Source of the DNA: Pseudomonas sp. S09G 359
GTDB taxonomy: Bacteria > Pseudomonadota > Gammaproteobacteria > Pseudomonadales > Pseudomonadaceae
Reading direction: 5' to 3'
Length of the DNA: 64,000 nt
Assembly: GCF_002843605.1 (NCBI RefSeq)
Contig: NZ_CP025263.1
Coordinates: forward strand, 3,005,501 to 3,069,500
Position 1 is the stretch's first letter. Each line of letters opens with the position of its first letter. The position numbers were made by a program, and so were the translations under genes. Shown piece by piece: positions 55,706-64,000 of the stretch. The notes below the pieces were generated by a model, which saw only the letters and a program-made list of their open reading frames with translations, was not told where the DNA came from and ran no database searches.

Positions 55706-56851
55706 ATGTTGATACGTAAAACCCTACTCGCAGCGCTTTGCGCAACCCTGCCCCTGGCCGCTGTTCACGCCGCTGATGCCCAACAGTTTCCCAGCGAACA
55801 AGGCAGCATTACCGTCACGCCCATCGCCAAAGGCCTGGACCACCCGTGGGCCGTGGCCTTCCTGCCGGACCAGCAAGGTTTCCTGGTGACTGAGCGGCCT
55901 GGTCACCTGCGCGTTGTCAGCAAGGACGGCAAGCTGTCTGCGCCGTTGACCGGCGTGCCTGAGGTATGGGCCAAGGGGCAGGGTGGCCTGCTCGATGTGG
56001 TGCTGTCGCCAGACTTCAAACAGGACCGCATGGTTTACCTGACCTACGCCGAAGGCGGCGGCAAGGATGGCAAAGCCGGGACCGCAGTGGGGCGTGGACG
56101 CCTGGCGGCCGACCTGAGCGGCTTGAGCGATTTCAAGGTGATCCTGCGCCAGGAGCCGAAGCTCTCCACCGGCAACCACTTCGGCTCGCGCCTGGCCTTT
56201 GACCGTGATGGCTACCTGTTCGTGAGCCTTGGGGAAAACAACGATCGCCCGACCGCCCAGGACCTGGACAAGCTGCAAGGCAAAGTCGTGCGGATCTACC
56301 CGGATGGCCGTGTACCCGATGACAACCCCTTTGTCGGCCAGCCTGGCGTGCGCCCTGAAATCTGGTCCTACGGCCAGCGCAATCCCCAAGGGCTGGCGCT
56401 GAACCCGTGGAGCGGCACGATCTGGGAAAACGAGCACGGCCCGCGTGGCGGCGATGAAATCAATATCATCGAGCGCGGCAAGAACTACGGTTGGCCGCTG
56501 GCGACCCACGGCATCAACTATTCGCTGACGCCAATTCCCGAAGCCAAGGGCAAGACGGCGGAAGGCACCGTACCGCCGCACCATGTGTGGGAAAAATCAC
56601 CGGCTATCAGCGGTATGGCGTTCTACGATGCGGATCGCTTCAAGCCCTGGCAGCACAACGTATTCATTGGTGCACTGGCCAGCCAGGAGTTGATCCGCCT
56701 GCAGTTCGATGGTGACAAGGTGATTCATGAAGAGCGCTTGCTGGAAGGCTTGAAGGCGCGCATTCGCGATGTGCGGCAGGGGCCGGATGGCTACCTGTAC
56801 GTGTTGACCGATGAAGATAATGGCGCGTTGTATCGCGTCGGCCTGAACTAG
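55706..56851 (+). CDS. Periplasmic PQQ-dependent sugar dehydrogenase (soluble aldose type)
   Basis: A 381-residue six-bladed beta-propeller of the glucose/sorbosone dehydrogenase family (YliI-like). It has a signal peptide ending near VHA (about residue 22), then GLDHPWAVAFLPDQQGFLVTERPG, a GNHFGSRLAFDRDGYLFVSLGE blade, SYGQRNPQGLALNP and ENEHGPRGGDEINI, all typical of the PQQ site. It oxidises aldose sugars to lactones in the periplasm; the physiological electron acceptor and best sugar are uncertain for this group. AAGGA lies 9 bases before the ATG. Confidence 0.9.
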   Translation: MLIRKTLLAALCATLPLAAVHAADAQQFPSEQGSITVTPIAKGLDHPWAVAFLPDQQGFLVTERPGHLRVVSKDGKLSAPLTGVPEVWAKGQGGLLDVVLSPDFKQDRMVYLTYAEGGGKDGKAGTAVGRGRLAADLSGLSDFKVILRQEPKLSTGNHFGSRLAFDRDGYLFVSLGENNDRPTAQDLDKLQGKVVRIYPDGRVPDDNPFVGQPGVRPEIWSYGQRNPQGLALNPWSGTIWENEHGPRGGDEINIIERGKNYGWPLATHGINYSLTPIPEAKGKTAEGTVPPHHVWEKSPAISGMAFYDADRFKPWQHNVFIGALASQELIRLQFDGDKVIHEERLLEGLKARIRDVRQGPDGYLYVLTDEDNGALYRVGLN

Positions 56852-56873
56852 GACTAAGCCAAGGCGACAATCC

Positions 56874-56964
56874 AATGTGGGAGGGGGCTTGCCCCCGATA
56901 GCGGTGTATCAGCCAGCCCATCAACAGCTGAACCACCGCTATCGGCAGCAAACCCCCTCCCACA
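56874..56964. repeat. REPIN, GTGGGAGGGGGCTTGC type
   Basis: AATGTGGGAGGGGGCTTGCC and GGCAGCAAACCCCCTCCCAC flank the inner pair GATAGCGGTG/CACCGCTATC. It separates two converging genes. Confidence 0.92.
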
Positions 56965-56969
56965 GGGTC

Positions 56970-57449
56970 TTAAAGACCCAGGTCGGACAGCCCCGGATGA
57001 TCATCCGGGCGCCGCCCCAGCGGCCAGTGAAACTTGCGCTCGTTCTCTTTGATCGGCAGGTCATTGATGCAGGCAAACCGATTGGCCATCAGACCATTCT
57101 CGTCAAACTCCCAATTCTCGTTGCCATACGAGCGGAACCAGTTACCCGAATCGTCGTGCCATTCATACGCGTAGCGCACGGCGATACGATTATCGGTGAA
57201 CGCCCACAACTCCTTGATCAGCCGGTAATCCAGCTCTTTGGCCCATTTACGCGTGAGAAAACCCTTGGCTTCTTCGCGGTTATGGGCGAACTCGGCACGG
57301 TTACGCCACTGGGTGTCCAGTGTGTAGGCGAGGGACACCCGCTGCGGGTCTCGGGAGTTCCAGCCGTCTTCGGCCAGGCGTACTTTTTCGATGGCCGACG
57401 CGCGGGTGAACGGCGGCAGTGGAGGGCGTGTTTCTGCAGTCGATGACAT
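56970..57449 (-). CDS. DUF1348 / NTF2-like protein
   Basis: A 159-residue protein of the DUF1348 family with an NTF2-like (SnoaL-type) cone fold: a helix ([27 protein letters not shown]), then [24 protein letters not shown], the strand-rich [26 protein letters not shown] and a C-terminal [14 protein letters not shown]. The biochemical role is unknown. CAGGAGC precedes the ATG. It lies 54 bases downstream of the TetR gene on the same strand and is the likely target of that regulator. Confidence 0.85.
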   Translation of the reverse strand: MSSTAETRPPLPPFTRASAIEKVRLAEDGWNSRDPQRVSLAYTLDTQWRNRAEFAHNREEAKGFLTRKWAKELDYRLIKELWAFTDNRIAVRYAYEWHDDSGNWFRSYGNENWEFDENGLMANRFACINDLPIKENERKFHWPLGRRPDDHPGLSDLGL

Positions 57450-57503
57450 GGGGCAGCTCCTGAAAACAATAAGGGATTATCGAAAGTTGCTCAGTCTGTG
57501 GGT

Positions 57504-58067
57504 TCACAGCCCCAATAACGTTCGCGCCATGCATTGCGCATTATCGGCCGCCGTTGAATCACCCATGACCAGGGCAACGGTAATGGCGCCATCGATCAGG
57601 ATCAGCAGTTGCGCGGCCTGCCGTTCGGGCTCGGGGGTGCCATGTGCTTTACACAGTTCAAGTGCGTACTCGAACAGTTTCTGTTTATGCGCCTTGGCCA
57701 ACTGGCGCACCGGGTCTTGTGGGTCGCCGGTTTCGCCGCTGGTGTTGATAAAGGCGCAGCCGCGAAAATCTGCCGAACCGAACCACGCCTTGAGCGCGCG
57801 GAACAACGCCAGCAGGCGCTCGCCGCTGCCTTCGCTACGTTCCACCTCCGTGCGTAGCCACTGCATCCAGCGCTCGTCGCGGCGTTGCAGGGCGGCGATC
57901 ACCAACTCATCTTTATTGGCGAAGTAACGGTAGATACTTTTGCGCGAGACACCGGCGGTCTTCACCAGAAAGTCCATGCCGGTGGCGGCGATGCCGTGGC
58001 GATAGATCAGCTTTTCGGTGACGTCGAGAATAATGTCGCGGGTTTCATTGCTGGTTATTTTGTCCAT
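57504..58067 (-). CDS. TetR/AcrR-family regulator
   Basis: A TetR protein of 187 residues from ATG 58067. The helix-turn-helix is RDIILDVTEKLIYRHG, then AATGMDFLVKTAGVSRKSIYRYFANKDELV, followed by the C-terminal TetR domain with the FRGCAFINTSGE motif. Longer starts at 58097 and 58103 exist. However, a perfect 14-base palindrome at 58080-58093 falls inside that extra stretch and is better read as the regulator's own operator, which favours 58067. No start has a strong ribosome site, so this remains uncertain. It probably controls itself and the DUF1348 gene. Confidence 0.85.
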   Translation of the reverse strand: MDKITSNETRDIILDVTEKLIYRHGIAATGMDFLVKTAGVSRKSIYRYFANKDELVIAALQRRDERWMQWLRTEVERSEGSGERLLALFRALKAWFGSADFRGCAFINTSGETGDPQDPVRQLAKAHKQKLFEYALELCKAHGTPEPERQAAQLLILIDGAITVALVMGDSTAADNAQCMARTLLGL

Positions 58068-58079
58068 GTCGCTGACAGT

Positions 58080-58093
58080 AGAACGATCGTTCT
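58080..58093. promoter_or_regulatory. Perfect 14-bp palindrome, candidate TetR operator
   Basis: AGAACGATCGTTCT is fully self-complementary and lies 12 bases upstream of the proposed TetR start, within the 125-base gap to pssA. TetR-family proteins often bind such GATC-centred palindromes over their own promoter. Confidence 0.6.
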
Positions 58094-58192
58094 TCATGGT
58101 CAATTAAATTTTTCTCCACGCTGACCGCGAGACCTGAGCACCCCCATGGTGTAAGCTCGGGGCCTCTTTGGATTCGACCCACTGCGAGCCTT

Positions 58193-59536
58193 ATGCCGTC
58201 GTTCTTCAAACGCTCCCTGTTGCCCAAACTGCGTGGTTTCCCCCTTAGTCCCGAGGCCATTGACGTGCTGCCCAGCGCCGATGCCTATCGCCGCTGCCTG
58301 CTGGAAAAAATCCCGCAGGCCGCTCGGCGCATCTACATCGTGGCGCTGTACTTGCAGCAGGACGAGGCGGGCCAGGAGATCTACGAGGCCCTGCACGCCG
58401 CCAAGGCTGCGCGGCCGGAGCTGGACATCGTGGTGGTGGTCGACTGGTTGCGCGCCCAGCGCGGGCTGATCGGTGCCGGCAAGCAACCAGGCAACAGCGC
58501 CTGGTACCAGGCGATGACCGCGCGCCACAGCAGTGAAGTGCCGGTGTATGGTGTGCCGGTGCAAACCCGCGAACTGTTCGGCGTATTGCACCTCAAGGGT
58601 TTTGTGATCGACGACAGTGTGTTGTACAGCGGCGCCAGCTTGAACAACGTGTACCTGCACAAGTTCGACAAGTACCGCTTTGACCGTTACCACTTGATCC
58701 ACAGCACACCCCTGGCCGACTCCATGCAGCATCTGGTGGAACATGGCCTGATCGCCTCCAAGGCGGTGCACCGTCTTGACCTGCCGAACCCGCCGACCAC
58801 CCGCAGCCTGCGCAACGACATCGGTGACCTGCGCAGCCGCCTCAAGCATGCGGCCTACGACACCACGACCGGGCTATTGCCTAATGGCCACCTGTCCGTC
58901 AGCCCGTTGCTGGGCGTGGGCAAGAACAACCCGCTGAACCGGGTGATCCTCGAGTTGATTGCCAGCGCCCAACAGCAACTGACCATCTGCACGCCGTACT
59001 TCAACCTGCCGTTGCCGGTGACCCGTGAAATCAACCGGGCGTTGGCGCGTGGGGTCAAGGTGGACATTATCGTCGGCGACAAGACCGCCAACGATTTCTA
59101 CATTCCGCCCAGCGAGCCGTTCAAGGTGATCTCGGCATTGCCTTACCTGTATGAAATCAGCCTGCGCCGTTTCGCCAAGCGCCACCAGCCAGTGATCGAC
59201 AGTGGCCAGTTGAACCTTCACCTGTGGCGCGACGGCGACAACACCTATCACCTCAAGGGCATGTGGGTCGACCAGCGCTACACCTTGCTCACCGGTAACA
59301 ATCTCAACCCCAGGGCATTTCGCCTGGACCTGGAAAACGCCTTGCTGATCGATGACCCGCAAGGCCAGTGGCTGGCGCCACGACGCACCGAGCTGGCGAA
59401 GATCTTCGAGCACACCACGCGTATCGAGCGTTATCAGGATTTGCAAACCCTGCTGGACTACCCGGAAGCGGTGGGCAAGTTCCTGCGGCGGGTCAGCCGG
59501 GTGCGGATCGAGCGGCTCTTGTACCGAATCTTGTAG
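58193..59536 (+). CDS. pssA: CDP-diacylglycerol-serine O-phosphatidyltransferase PssA (phospholipase D type)
   Basis: A 447-residue enzyme of the phospholipase D superfamily making phosphatidylserine, the precursor of phosphatidylethanolamine, at the membrane surface. Two HKD-like motifs are visible, as in E. coli PssA: LHLKGFVIDDSVLYSGASLNN and YHLKGMWVDQRYTLLTGNNL. The basic N-terminus (FKRSLLPKLRGFPLSPEAI) and the C-terminal RRVSRVRIERLLYRIL also agree. Length is within a few residues of the E. coli enzyme. It is a single gene ending at a strong bidirectional terminator. Confidence 0.93.
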   Translation: MPSFFKRSLLPKLRGFPLSPEAIDVLPSADAYRRCLLEKIPQAARRIYIVALYLQQDEAGQEIYEALHAAKAARPELDIVVVVDWLRAQRGLIGAGKQPGNSAWYQAMTARHSSEVPVYGVPVQTRELFGVLHLKGFVIDDSVLYSGASLNNVYLHKFDKYRFDRYHLIHSTPLADSMQHLVEHGLIASKAVHRLDLPNPPTTRSLRNDIGDLRSRLKHAAYDTTTGLLPNGHLSVSPLLGVGKNNPLNRVILELIASAQQQLTICTPYFNLPLPVTREINRALARGVKVDIIVGDKTANDFYIPPSEPFKVISALPYLYEISLRRFAKRHQPVIDSGQLNLHLWRDGDNTYHLKGMWVDQRYTLLTGNNLNPRAFRLDLENALLIDDPQGQWLAPRRTELAKIFEHTTRIERYQDLQTLLDYPEAVGKFLRRVSRVRIERLLYRIL

Positions 59537-59562
59537 GCTGCCGCGCTAAAACCTACAGGCAA

Positions 59563-59600
59563 AAAAAGACCCAGCCCCTTCAACAGGGCTGGGTCTTTTT
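59563..59600. terminator. Bidirectional intrinsic terminator between pssA and the efe operon
   Basis: AAAAAGACCCAGCCC (59563-59577) and GGGCTGGGTCTTTTT (59586-59600) pair perfectly around an 8-base loop, giving a U-run in both directions. Confidence 0.92.
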
Positions 59601-59611
59601 GTGTGTGTGGC

Positions 59612-60430
59612 TTAATTCAAGCCCAATTTCCCACGCAGGGTCGAGAGGTCTTCCGCCAGGGTGTTGACCGGGCCCACCAGGGCTTTACGGTCGTTTTCCT
59701 TGACCTTGTCATAGGTCTCGAAGCCGCCGTCCTTGGTCTTGTACTTGGCCAGGATCTTGTCCACGCTGGCGAAGTTCTTGTCGACCTTGGCCAGGAAGGC
59801 CTTGTCTTGCTTCTCGATCTGGCCTCGGAACAGGTCGACGATTTTTTTCGCGCCGTCGATGTTGCCCTGGAAGTCATATAGGTCAGTGTGGCTGTAGCGG
59901 TCTTCTTCGCCGGAAATCTTGGTGGCGGCGACTTCTTCGAGCAGCGCTGCGGCACCGCCAACGACTTTTTCCGGCGGGAAGGTCAGGCCGTCGACGCGGG
60001 TCTTGAGGTCGTTGACGTCGGTGTTGAGCTTGGCGGTCAGCGCCTCCAGGCCTTTGGTCGAGTTCTGCGAGAAGAGTGCGTACTCGATGCGGTGGAAGCC
60101 GGTGAAGTCTTCGGCGGTCACGCCTTTTTCGTGGTCGTCGACACGCGAGTCGATGGACGCGTCGAGGTCGCTGAACAGCTCGGCGATCGGCTCGATGGAC
60201 TCATAGTGCACGCGGGTCGGCGCGTAGAGTTTCTTGGCGGTCGCCAGGTCGCCTTTGTTGATGGCGTCGGTGAAGGCTTGGGTCTGGGTGACCAGCTCAC
60301 CAATTTCTTCGGTGACGTAGATCTTGTAGTCCGACACCGGGCCTACCAGGTCCAGCGGCGCGGTAGCGGCAAACGCTGCCAGCGGCGAAAGGGTCATTAA
60401 CAACGACAACGCGATAGACGACTTCTTCAT
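59612..60430 (-). CDS. Periplasmic EfeM-type imelysin (M75) iron-uptake protein
   Basis: A 272-residue exported protein with a signal peptide ending AFA (about residue 21), followed by a single imelysin/M75 domain. The metal-binding HxxE is in GFHRIEYALF, and GEEDRYSHTDLYDFQGNIDGAKK is also conserved. There is no cupredoxin domain, so it is of the EfeM form rather than full EfeO. M75 proteins of Efe systems bind Fe for delivery to the EfeU permease. It is the last gene of the efe operon, 27 bases after efeB, so the operon encodes two M75 proteins. Confidence 0.88.
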   Translation of the reverse strand: MKKSSIALSLLMTLSPLAAFAATAPLDLVGPVSDYKIYVTEEIGELVTQTQAFTDAINKGDLATAKKLYAPTRVHYESIEPIAELFSDLDASIDSRVDDHEKGVTAEDFTGFHRIEYALFSQNSTKGLEALTAKLNTDVNDLKTRVDGLTFPPEKVVGGAAALLEEVAATKISGEEDRYSHTDLYDFQGNIDGAKKIVDLFRGQIEKQDKAFLAKVDKNFASVDKILAKYKTKDGGFETYDKVKENDRKALVGPVNTLAEDLSTLRGKLGLN

Positions 60431-60457
60431 GGGACGGTTTCCGCTCTGGGGTTTGTT

Positions 60458-61762
60458 TTAGGTGTTGGCAGTGGTTTGAGCATGCGTTGCAGCGAGCAGC
60501 GTGCGCCCAATGAAATCCTTGGGCCCCGTGACCCCCGGCAAGGTGAAGAAGTACCCGCCGCCGACCGGCTTGAGGTATTCCTCCAGGGGCTCGCCGTTGA
60601 GCCGGGTTTGTACGCTGATAAAACCTTTCTCCAGGTCAGCCTGGTAACAGATGAACAACAGCCCCATGTCCAGCTGACCGTTTTTATTGACGCCGTTGGA
60701 GTAGTTGAATGGCCGGCGCAAAATCAGGTTGGCCTGAGTCTGCGCAGTGCGCGGGTTGGCCAGGCGGATGTGGGCATCGAGCTTGGTCAACTTGCCTTCC
60801 GGGTCCTTGCTGTAGTCGGGAACCTGGCTTTCCTGTTGGCCATCCATGGGCGCGCCCGTGGTCTTGACGCGGCCGATGATGCTTTCTTGCTCTTGCAGCG
60901 GGGTGCGGTCCCAACGCTCGACGAAGTTGCGGATGATCCGCACCGCCTGGTAGCTGCCATGGGCGGCCCACTGGGGTTCGTCGCTGCCCGGTTGTACCCA
61001 CACAATCTGGTTCATCGCGGTGTTGTCGTTGGAGTTCGGGTTGGCCGAACCGTCACGGAAACCAAGGAAATTACGCGCGCTCTGCGCTGGCTCGCCAGGG
61101 CGGGCAGGGGCTTGGGGCGGCACGCTGCCTTCCTGCTTCCAGCGCACCAGCAGCAGGTCGGGCAGGTTCTTCACGATGTCGCGCAGGGCGTGGATATTGG
61201 TGTCCGGGGTGTTGGAGCTGAATTGCAGGCTGAGGTCGCCGTGGCACTGCGCCGGTTCGAGCGCATCGTTGGGGAAACCGACCATGCGGCTGAGGCGCTT
61301 GGGCTTGGCGGCGGCGAGGCCGAAGCGTTCATCGAACAGCGATTCGCCGACGGACACGGTGATGGTCAGGTTGTCCGGCGTGACCACCGGGCCAAGGATG
61401 CCGGAGTCGGTCGGAGGCAGTTTCGGGTCGACTTGCGGCACGGTGCCGCCGGTCATCAGGAACGCGATGCGCTCGTTCAACGTACGGAACAGGCGCTCCA
61501 GGTCTTCACGGTCGGCGGCCAGTACGTCGAACGCCACCAGCATGCCGCAGGCCGGGCGTGGGGTGACGATGCCGCTCTGGTGCGTGCCGAAAAACTCGTG
61601 GTGGTCCTGGGTCTTGTCGCTGCGCGGCGCGGTGGTGACTTGCTCAGCGGCGGCGGCCATGGCCGGGCAGCTCAGGCTGCTGCCGGCCAGGGCCGCGCCG
61701 GTGGCCGCCATGCCTAGCAGGACACGGCGGCGCTGGAGGTTAAGGTGTTCTGAATCACTCAT
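60458..61762 (-). CDS. efeB: EfeB, Tat-exported DyP-type heme peroxidase
   Basis: A 434-residue dye-decolourising peroxidase. The N-terminus has a Tat signal (LQRRRVLLGMAATGAALAGS, cleavage near AMA). The DyP hallmark GFRDGSANP lies in the middle, and WDRTPLQEQESIIGR with its catalytic arginine follows. In Efe systems it is thought to oxidise Fe(II) or act on heme in the periplasm during iron uptake. It follows efeO after 12 bases and precedes the EfeM-like gene. Length matches E. coli EfeB. Confidence 0.94.
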   Translation of the reverse strand: MSDSEHLNLQRRRVLLGMAATGAALAGSSLSCPAMAAAAEQVTTAPRSDKTQDHHEFFGTHQSGIVTPRPACGMLVAFDVLAADREDLERLFRTLNERIAFLMTGGTVPQVDPKLPPTDSGILGPVVTPDNLTITVSVGESLFDERFGLAAAKPKRLSRMVGFPNDALEPAQCHGDLSLQFSSNTPDTNIHALRDIVKNLPDLLLVRWKQEGSVPPQAPARPGEPAQSARNFLGFRDGSANPNSNDNTAMNQIVWVQPGSDEPQWAAHGSYQAVRIIRNFVERWDRTPLQEQESIIGRVKTTGAPMDGQQESQVPDYSKDPEGKLTKLDAHIRLANPRTAQTQANLILRRPFNYSNGVNKNGQLDMGLLFICYQADLEKGFISVQTRLNGEPLEEYLKPVGGGYFFTLPGVTGPKDFIGRTLLAATHAQTTANT

Positions 61763-61774
61763 GTGCGGTCGTCT

Positions 61775-62977
61775 TCACTGCAGGCCGGAAAGGCCAAGGG
61801 CGGGGTCGATTCCATCGAGTACAGCGGCCAGAGCCTTGGCCTTGTCGGCGATCTGCTTACGCTGATCGGCGGAAACGCGGTCATACGTGGTGTAGCCTTT
61901 GTCGACCTTGAAACCGTGTAGCTCGGCATCGAAGTCCGCGAGGGCACTGTCGATTTTCGGCAGCAGGTCAGCGGCGGATTTGCTCAGCAGCGGGCGCATC
62001 AGCTCCACCACCTTGTGGGCGGCTTCCAGGTTGGCGGCGAAGCCATTCAGGTCGACGTGGCTGTAGCGTTCTTCCTCACCGCTGATGGCACGTACATCCG
62101 CCAGGCTGTTGAGGTTGCGCACCACAATGCTCACCAGCTGCTCCGGTGGCAGCGACTGGGCCAGTAGTTGCTGCTTGAGGGTGGTGACGTCGGTCAGCAG
62201 GCGCTGCGCAATCGGCGCCAGGCCGTCGAGGCTGCGTTGCTGGAACAGGCTGTATTCGAGGCGATGGAAGCCGCTGAAGGCGGGGTCCTGTTCGCGCTTT
62301 TCAAAATAATCGGCGCGGGCGTTGATCGCGTTGTCCAGTTCGGCCAGGCGCTGGGCGGCAGGTGCCAGTCGCTGATAAGCCTCGCGGGCCGGCACATACA
62401 GCGCCTGGGCCTGGGCCAGGTCACCGGCGTCGATGGCCTGCTGCAGGGCGGTCACGGCCTTGACCAAGGCGCTGCCCTGGCCGCTCAAGTACACGCGGAA
62501 CTCCGACAACGGCCCGATAAACGCCACCATCGATGGCTTGGCCTTGGCCTGGGCGTCGGATTCGGCTGTCGGCGTCACATGCAGGGTGCCGCGCGGGTTG
62601 CTCAGCAGGCCGCAGGTGATCGCATAGTCGCCGGGCAGCAGGTTGGCGTTGATCACTTGGCTCAGGCCGGGGGCGATATTCTCGCGCTCTTCGATCACCA
62701 GCACACCGTCGAGAATTTCCCATTCCACCGCCCGGTCGGAGCGGTTGATGATGCGAAAGCTCGCGCGCCCGGCCGGCACGGTCAGCTCATTGGGTTCGCA
62801 GGCATGGCCATGGATGGTCACGGCGATTTCATTATGGTTGGTCTGGCGCTTGCTCGCCGCCAGTTGCGACGCATAGTAGAACAACGCACCGGCGGCGATC
62901 ATCACGACCACCGAGCCCGCCACGGCCCAGCGCAGGGCGCGGGGTGGCGAAGCCGGTTGAGGGGTTGGGTTGGACAA
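61775..62977 (-). CDS. efeO: EfeO, cupredoxin-imelysin iron-binding protein
   Basis: A 400-residue protein with an N-terminal membrane anchor or uncleaved signal (about residues 16-36). A cupredoxin-like domain follows (about 48-135, with HACEPNELTVPAG and GDYAITCGLL), then an M75 domain with HxxE in GFHRLEYSLF and GEEERYSHVDLNGF. It binds and possibly oxidises iron before transfer to EfeU. The start codon is TTG 62977, with AAGGA 8 bases upstream; no ATG is available nearby. The gene begins 10 bases after the efeU stop. Confidence 0.92.
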   Translation of the reverse strand: MSNPTPQPASPPRALRWAVAGSVVVMIAAGALFYYASQLAASKRQTNHNEIAVTIHGHACEPNELTVPAGRASFRIINRSDRAVEWEILDGVLVIEERENIAPGLSQVINANLLPGDYAITCGLLSNPRGTLHVTPTAESDAQAKAKPSMVAFIGPLSEFRVYLSGQGSALVKAVTALQQAIDAGDLAQAQALYVPAREAYQRLAPAAQRLAELDNAINARADYFEKREQDPAFSGFHRLEYSLFQQRSLDGLAPIAQRLLTDVTTLKQQLLAQSLPPEQLVSIVVRNLNSLADVRAISGEEERYSHVDLNGFAANLEAAHKVVELMRPLLSKSAADLLPKIDSALADFDAELHGFKVDKGYTTYDRVSADQRKQIADKAKALAAVLDGIDPALGLSGLQ

Positions 62978-62987
62978 GAGACGGTCC

Positions 62988-63833
62988 TTACTGGCTGGAA
63001 ACGGAAGAGGTTTTTACGACGGGCGCTGGCGGGGCGGCAGGCAGAAAGAACATCCCCAGGGCCACCACCAGGTAGATCAGGTAGGCGCCGAGGGTGCTGA
63101 TGGTCGGCGCTTCCTGGTAGCCGAACATGCCGGCGAGTACCGAACCCAGCGGGCTGTCCATCGGCAGTACGGCGCTGAAATCGAACAGCACGGTTTGCAA
63201 GTGGTTCCACACGCCGGCTTCGTGCAACGCCTGCACCGAGTTGGCCAGGATGCCGGCGGCCACGACGAGGATGAACAGGCCGGTCCAGCGGAAGAACGCA
63301 CCGAGGTTCAGGCGCATGCTGCCGCTGTAGATCAGGAAGCCGACAATGATTGCCAGGATCAGGCCGAGCAGGGCACCAATGGGCGCGCCGGGGCCTTCAC
63401 TCTGTTGGAATACTGCCAGCAGGAAAAACACGGTTTCCAGGCCTTCGCGGGCCACGGCGAAAAACACCATCAGGATCAAGGCTGTGACCTGGTGCTTGGA
63501 ACCGGCCAAGGCGTGGTCGAGGGATTCATGCAGCGCATGCTTGATGGAACGGGCCACCTTGCGCATCCAGAACACCATGGAGCTGAGGATGCCCACGGCC
63601 ACCAGGCCGACAATGCCTTCGAACAATTCCTGCTGTTTTTGTGGGAATTCGGCGCTGACCAATTCCAGGCCGCCACCCACCAGCAGCGCCAGCGCGGCGG
63701 CGAGGAATACCCCGATCCACACGGCCGGCATCCATTGGCCGCGGCCGGTCTGTTGCAGGTAGCTGGCGATAATGCCGACGATCAGTGCGGCTTCAATGCC
63801 TTCGCGCAGCATGATTAGAAAAGGAACGAGCAT
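62988..63833 (-). CDS. efeU: EfeU/FTR1-family iron permease
   Basis: A 281-residue inner-membrane permease with seven hydrophobic segments and the two REXXE iron motifs of the OFeT family: REGIE near residue 10 and REGLE in the fourth segment. Starting at ATG 63833 gives MLVPFLIMLREGIEAALIVG, the standard family N-terminus; an ATG five codons earlier is less likely. It imports ferric iron handed over by EfeO and its partners. It heads the efeU-efeO-efeB-efeM operon and has a Fur-like box upstream. Confidence 0.94.
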   Translation of the reverse strand: MLVPFLIMLREGIEAALIVGIIASYLQQTGRGQWMPAVWIGVFLAAALALLVGGGLELVSAEFPQKQQELFEGIVGLVAVGILSSMVFWMRKVARSIKHALHESLDHALAGSKHQVTALILMVFFAVAREGLETVFFLLAVFQQSEGPGAPIGALLGLILAIIVGFLIYSGSMRLNLGAFFRWTGLFILVVAAGILANSVQALHEAGVWNHLQTVLFDFSAVLPMDSPLGSVLAGMFGYQEAPTISTLGAYLIYLVVALGMFFLPAAPPAPVVKTSSVSSQ

Positions 63834-63873
63834 TCGCCACCACAGCATAACTAGATAGGAGGCTAAGTTGTAA

Positions 63874-63892
63874 CATAATGATACTCATTACT
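63874..63892. promoter_or_regulatory. Fur box upstream of efeU
   Basis: CATAATGATACTCATTACT agrees with the 19-base Fur consensus GATAATGATAATCATTATC at 16 positions, 41 bases before the efeU start. It predicts repression of the efe operon when iron is plentiful. Past it, to the window end, no gene is visible. Confidence 0.8.
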
Positions 63893-64000
63893 AAACAGGC
63901 AATCTTGACCTTTCCTGAACATGGGCTGAACGGTGGTCGCGAAGGGCATCCGCCCTTATGATGCACGCCATCTTGTGCGTACCGGATTGCCCCACTGCCC

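Overview
The window looks like a chromosomal segment of a Pseudomonas fluorescens-group bacterium. The grounds are high GC with GC-ending codons, a dense scatter of the GTGGGAGGGGGCTTGC and GTGGCGAGCGAGCTTGC REP/REPIN palindromes typical of that group, and gene sets such as nic, efeUOB, ku-ligD and lpxO arranged as in fluorescent pseudomonads. I saw no rRNA, tRNA, CRISPR array, insertion sequence or prophage.

Layout. (1) 1-6853: two large toxin-like genes face each other around a small Mop (molybdate-binding) gene. The left one is cut by the window edge and has a pore-like hydrophobic region plus RTX-like turns. The right one is a DUF6543/dermonecrotic-type protein whose C-terminus carries an LSDC cysteine and a downstream histidine, like the CNF/BLF1/CheD deamidase fold. 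(2) 6945-19871: a sulfur amino acid region: a PatB/MalY C-S lyase, a LysR regulator, and a divergent, tightly coupled operon (two paralogous periplasmic binding proteins, FAD hydroxyacid dehydrogenase, aminotransferase, two permeases, ATPase, thiol-dioxygenase-like cupin, GST, and a fusion of four rhodanese domains with a cystathionine beta-lyase). (3) 19912-33253: a nearly complete aerobic nicotinate degradation cluster (nicT, F, E, D, C / X, R / A, B / S) with a secreted nucleoside hydrolase where P. putida has a porin gene. Candidate operators lie in front of nicC/nicX and nicAB. (4) 33413-36360: gamma-glutamyltranspeptidase, then a PnuC transporter coupled to a NadR-like kinase. (5) 36532-48949: mixed housekeeping genes: chemoreceptor, uppP, LysR/azoreductase pair, MFS transporters, ybiT, methyltransferase. 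(6) 49348-51830: envelope genes (Wzz, LpxO). (7) 51848-55195: NHEJ pair ku-ligD. (8) 55379-59536: secreted small protein, PQQ sugar dehydrogenase, an apparently autoregulated TetR-DUF1348 pair, pssA. (9) 59612-63833: iron operon efeU-efeO-efeB-efeM behind a Fur box.

The genes form several self-contained pathways. The nic enzymes take nicotinate through 6-hydroxynicotinate, 2,5-dihydroxypyridine, N-formylmaleamate and maleamate to maleate and fumarate. The neighbouring nucleoside hydrolase and PnuC/NadR pair suggest that pyridine ribosides are handled in the same neighbourhood. The sulfur operon looks built to import a sulfur-containing amino acid, cleave its C-S bond and process the released sulfane or thiol sulfur; the substrate is not known. 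Most intergenic spaces are occupied by REPIN palindromes. Three of them are flanked by unusual tandem arrays of degenerate half-units.
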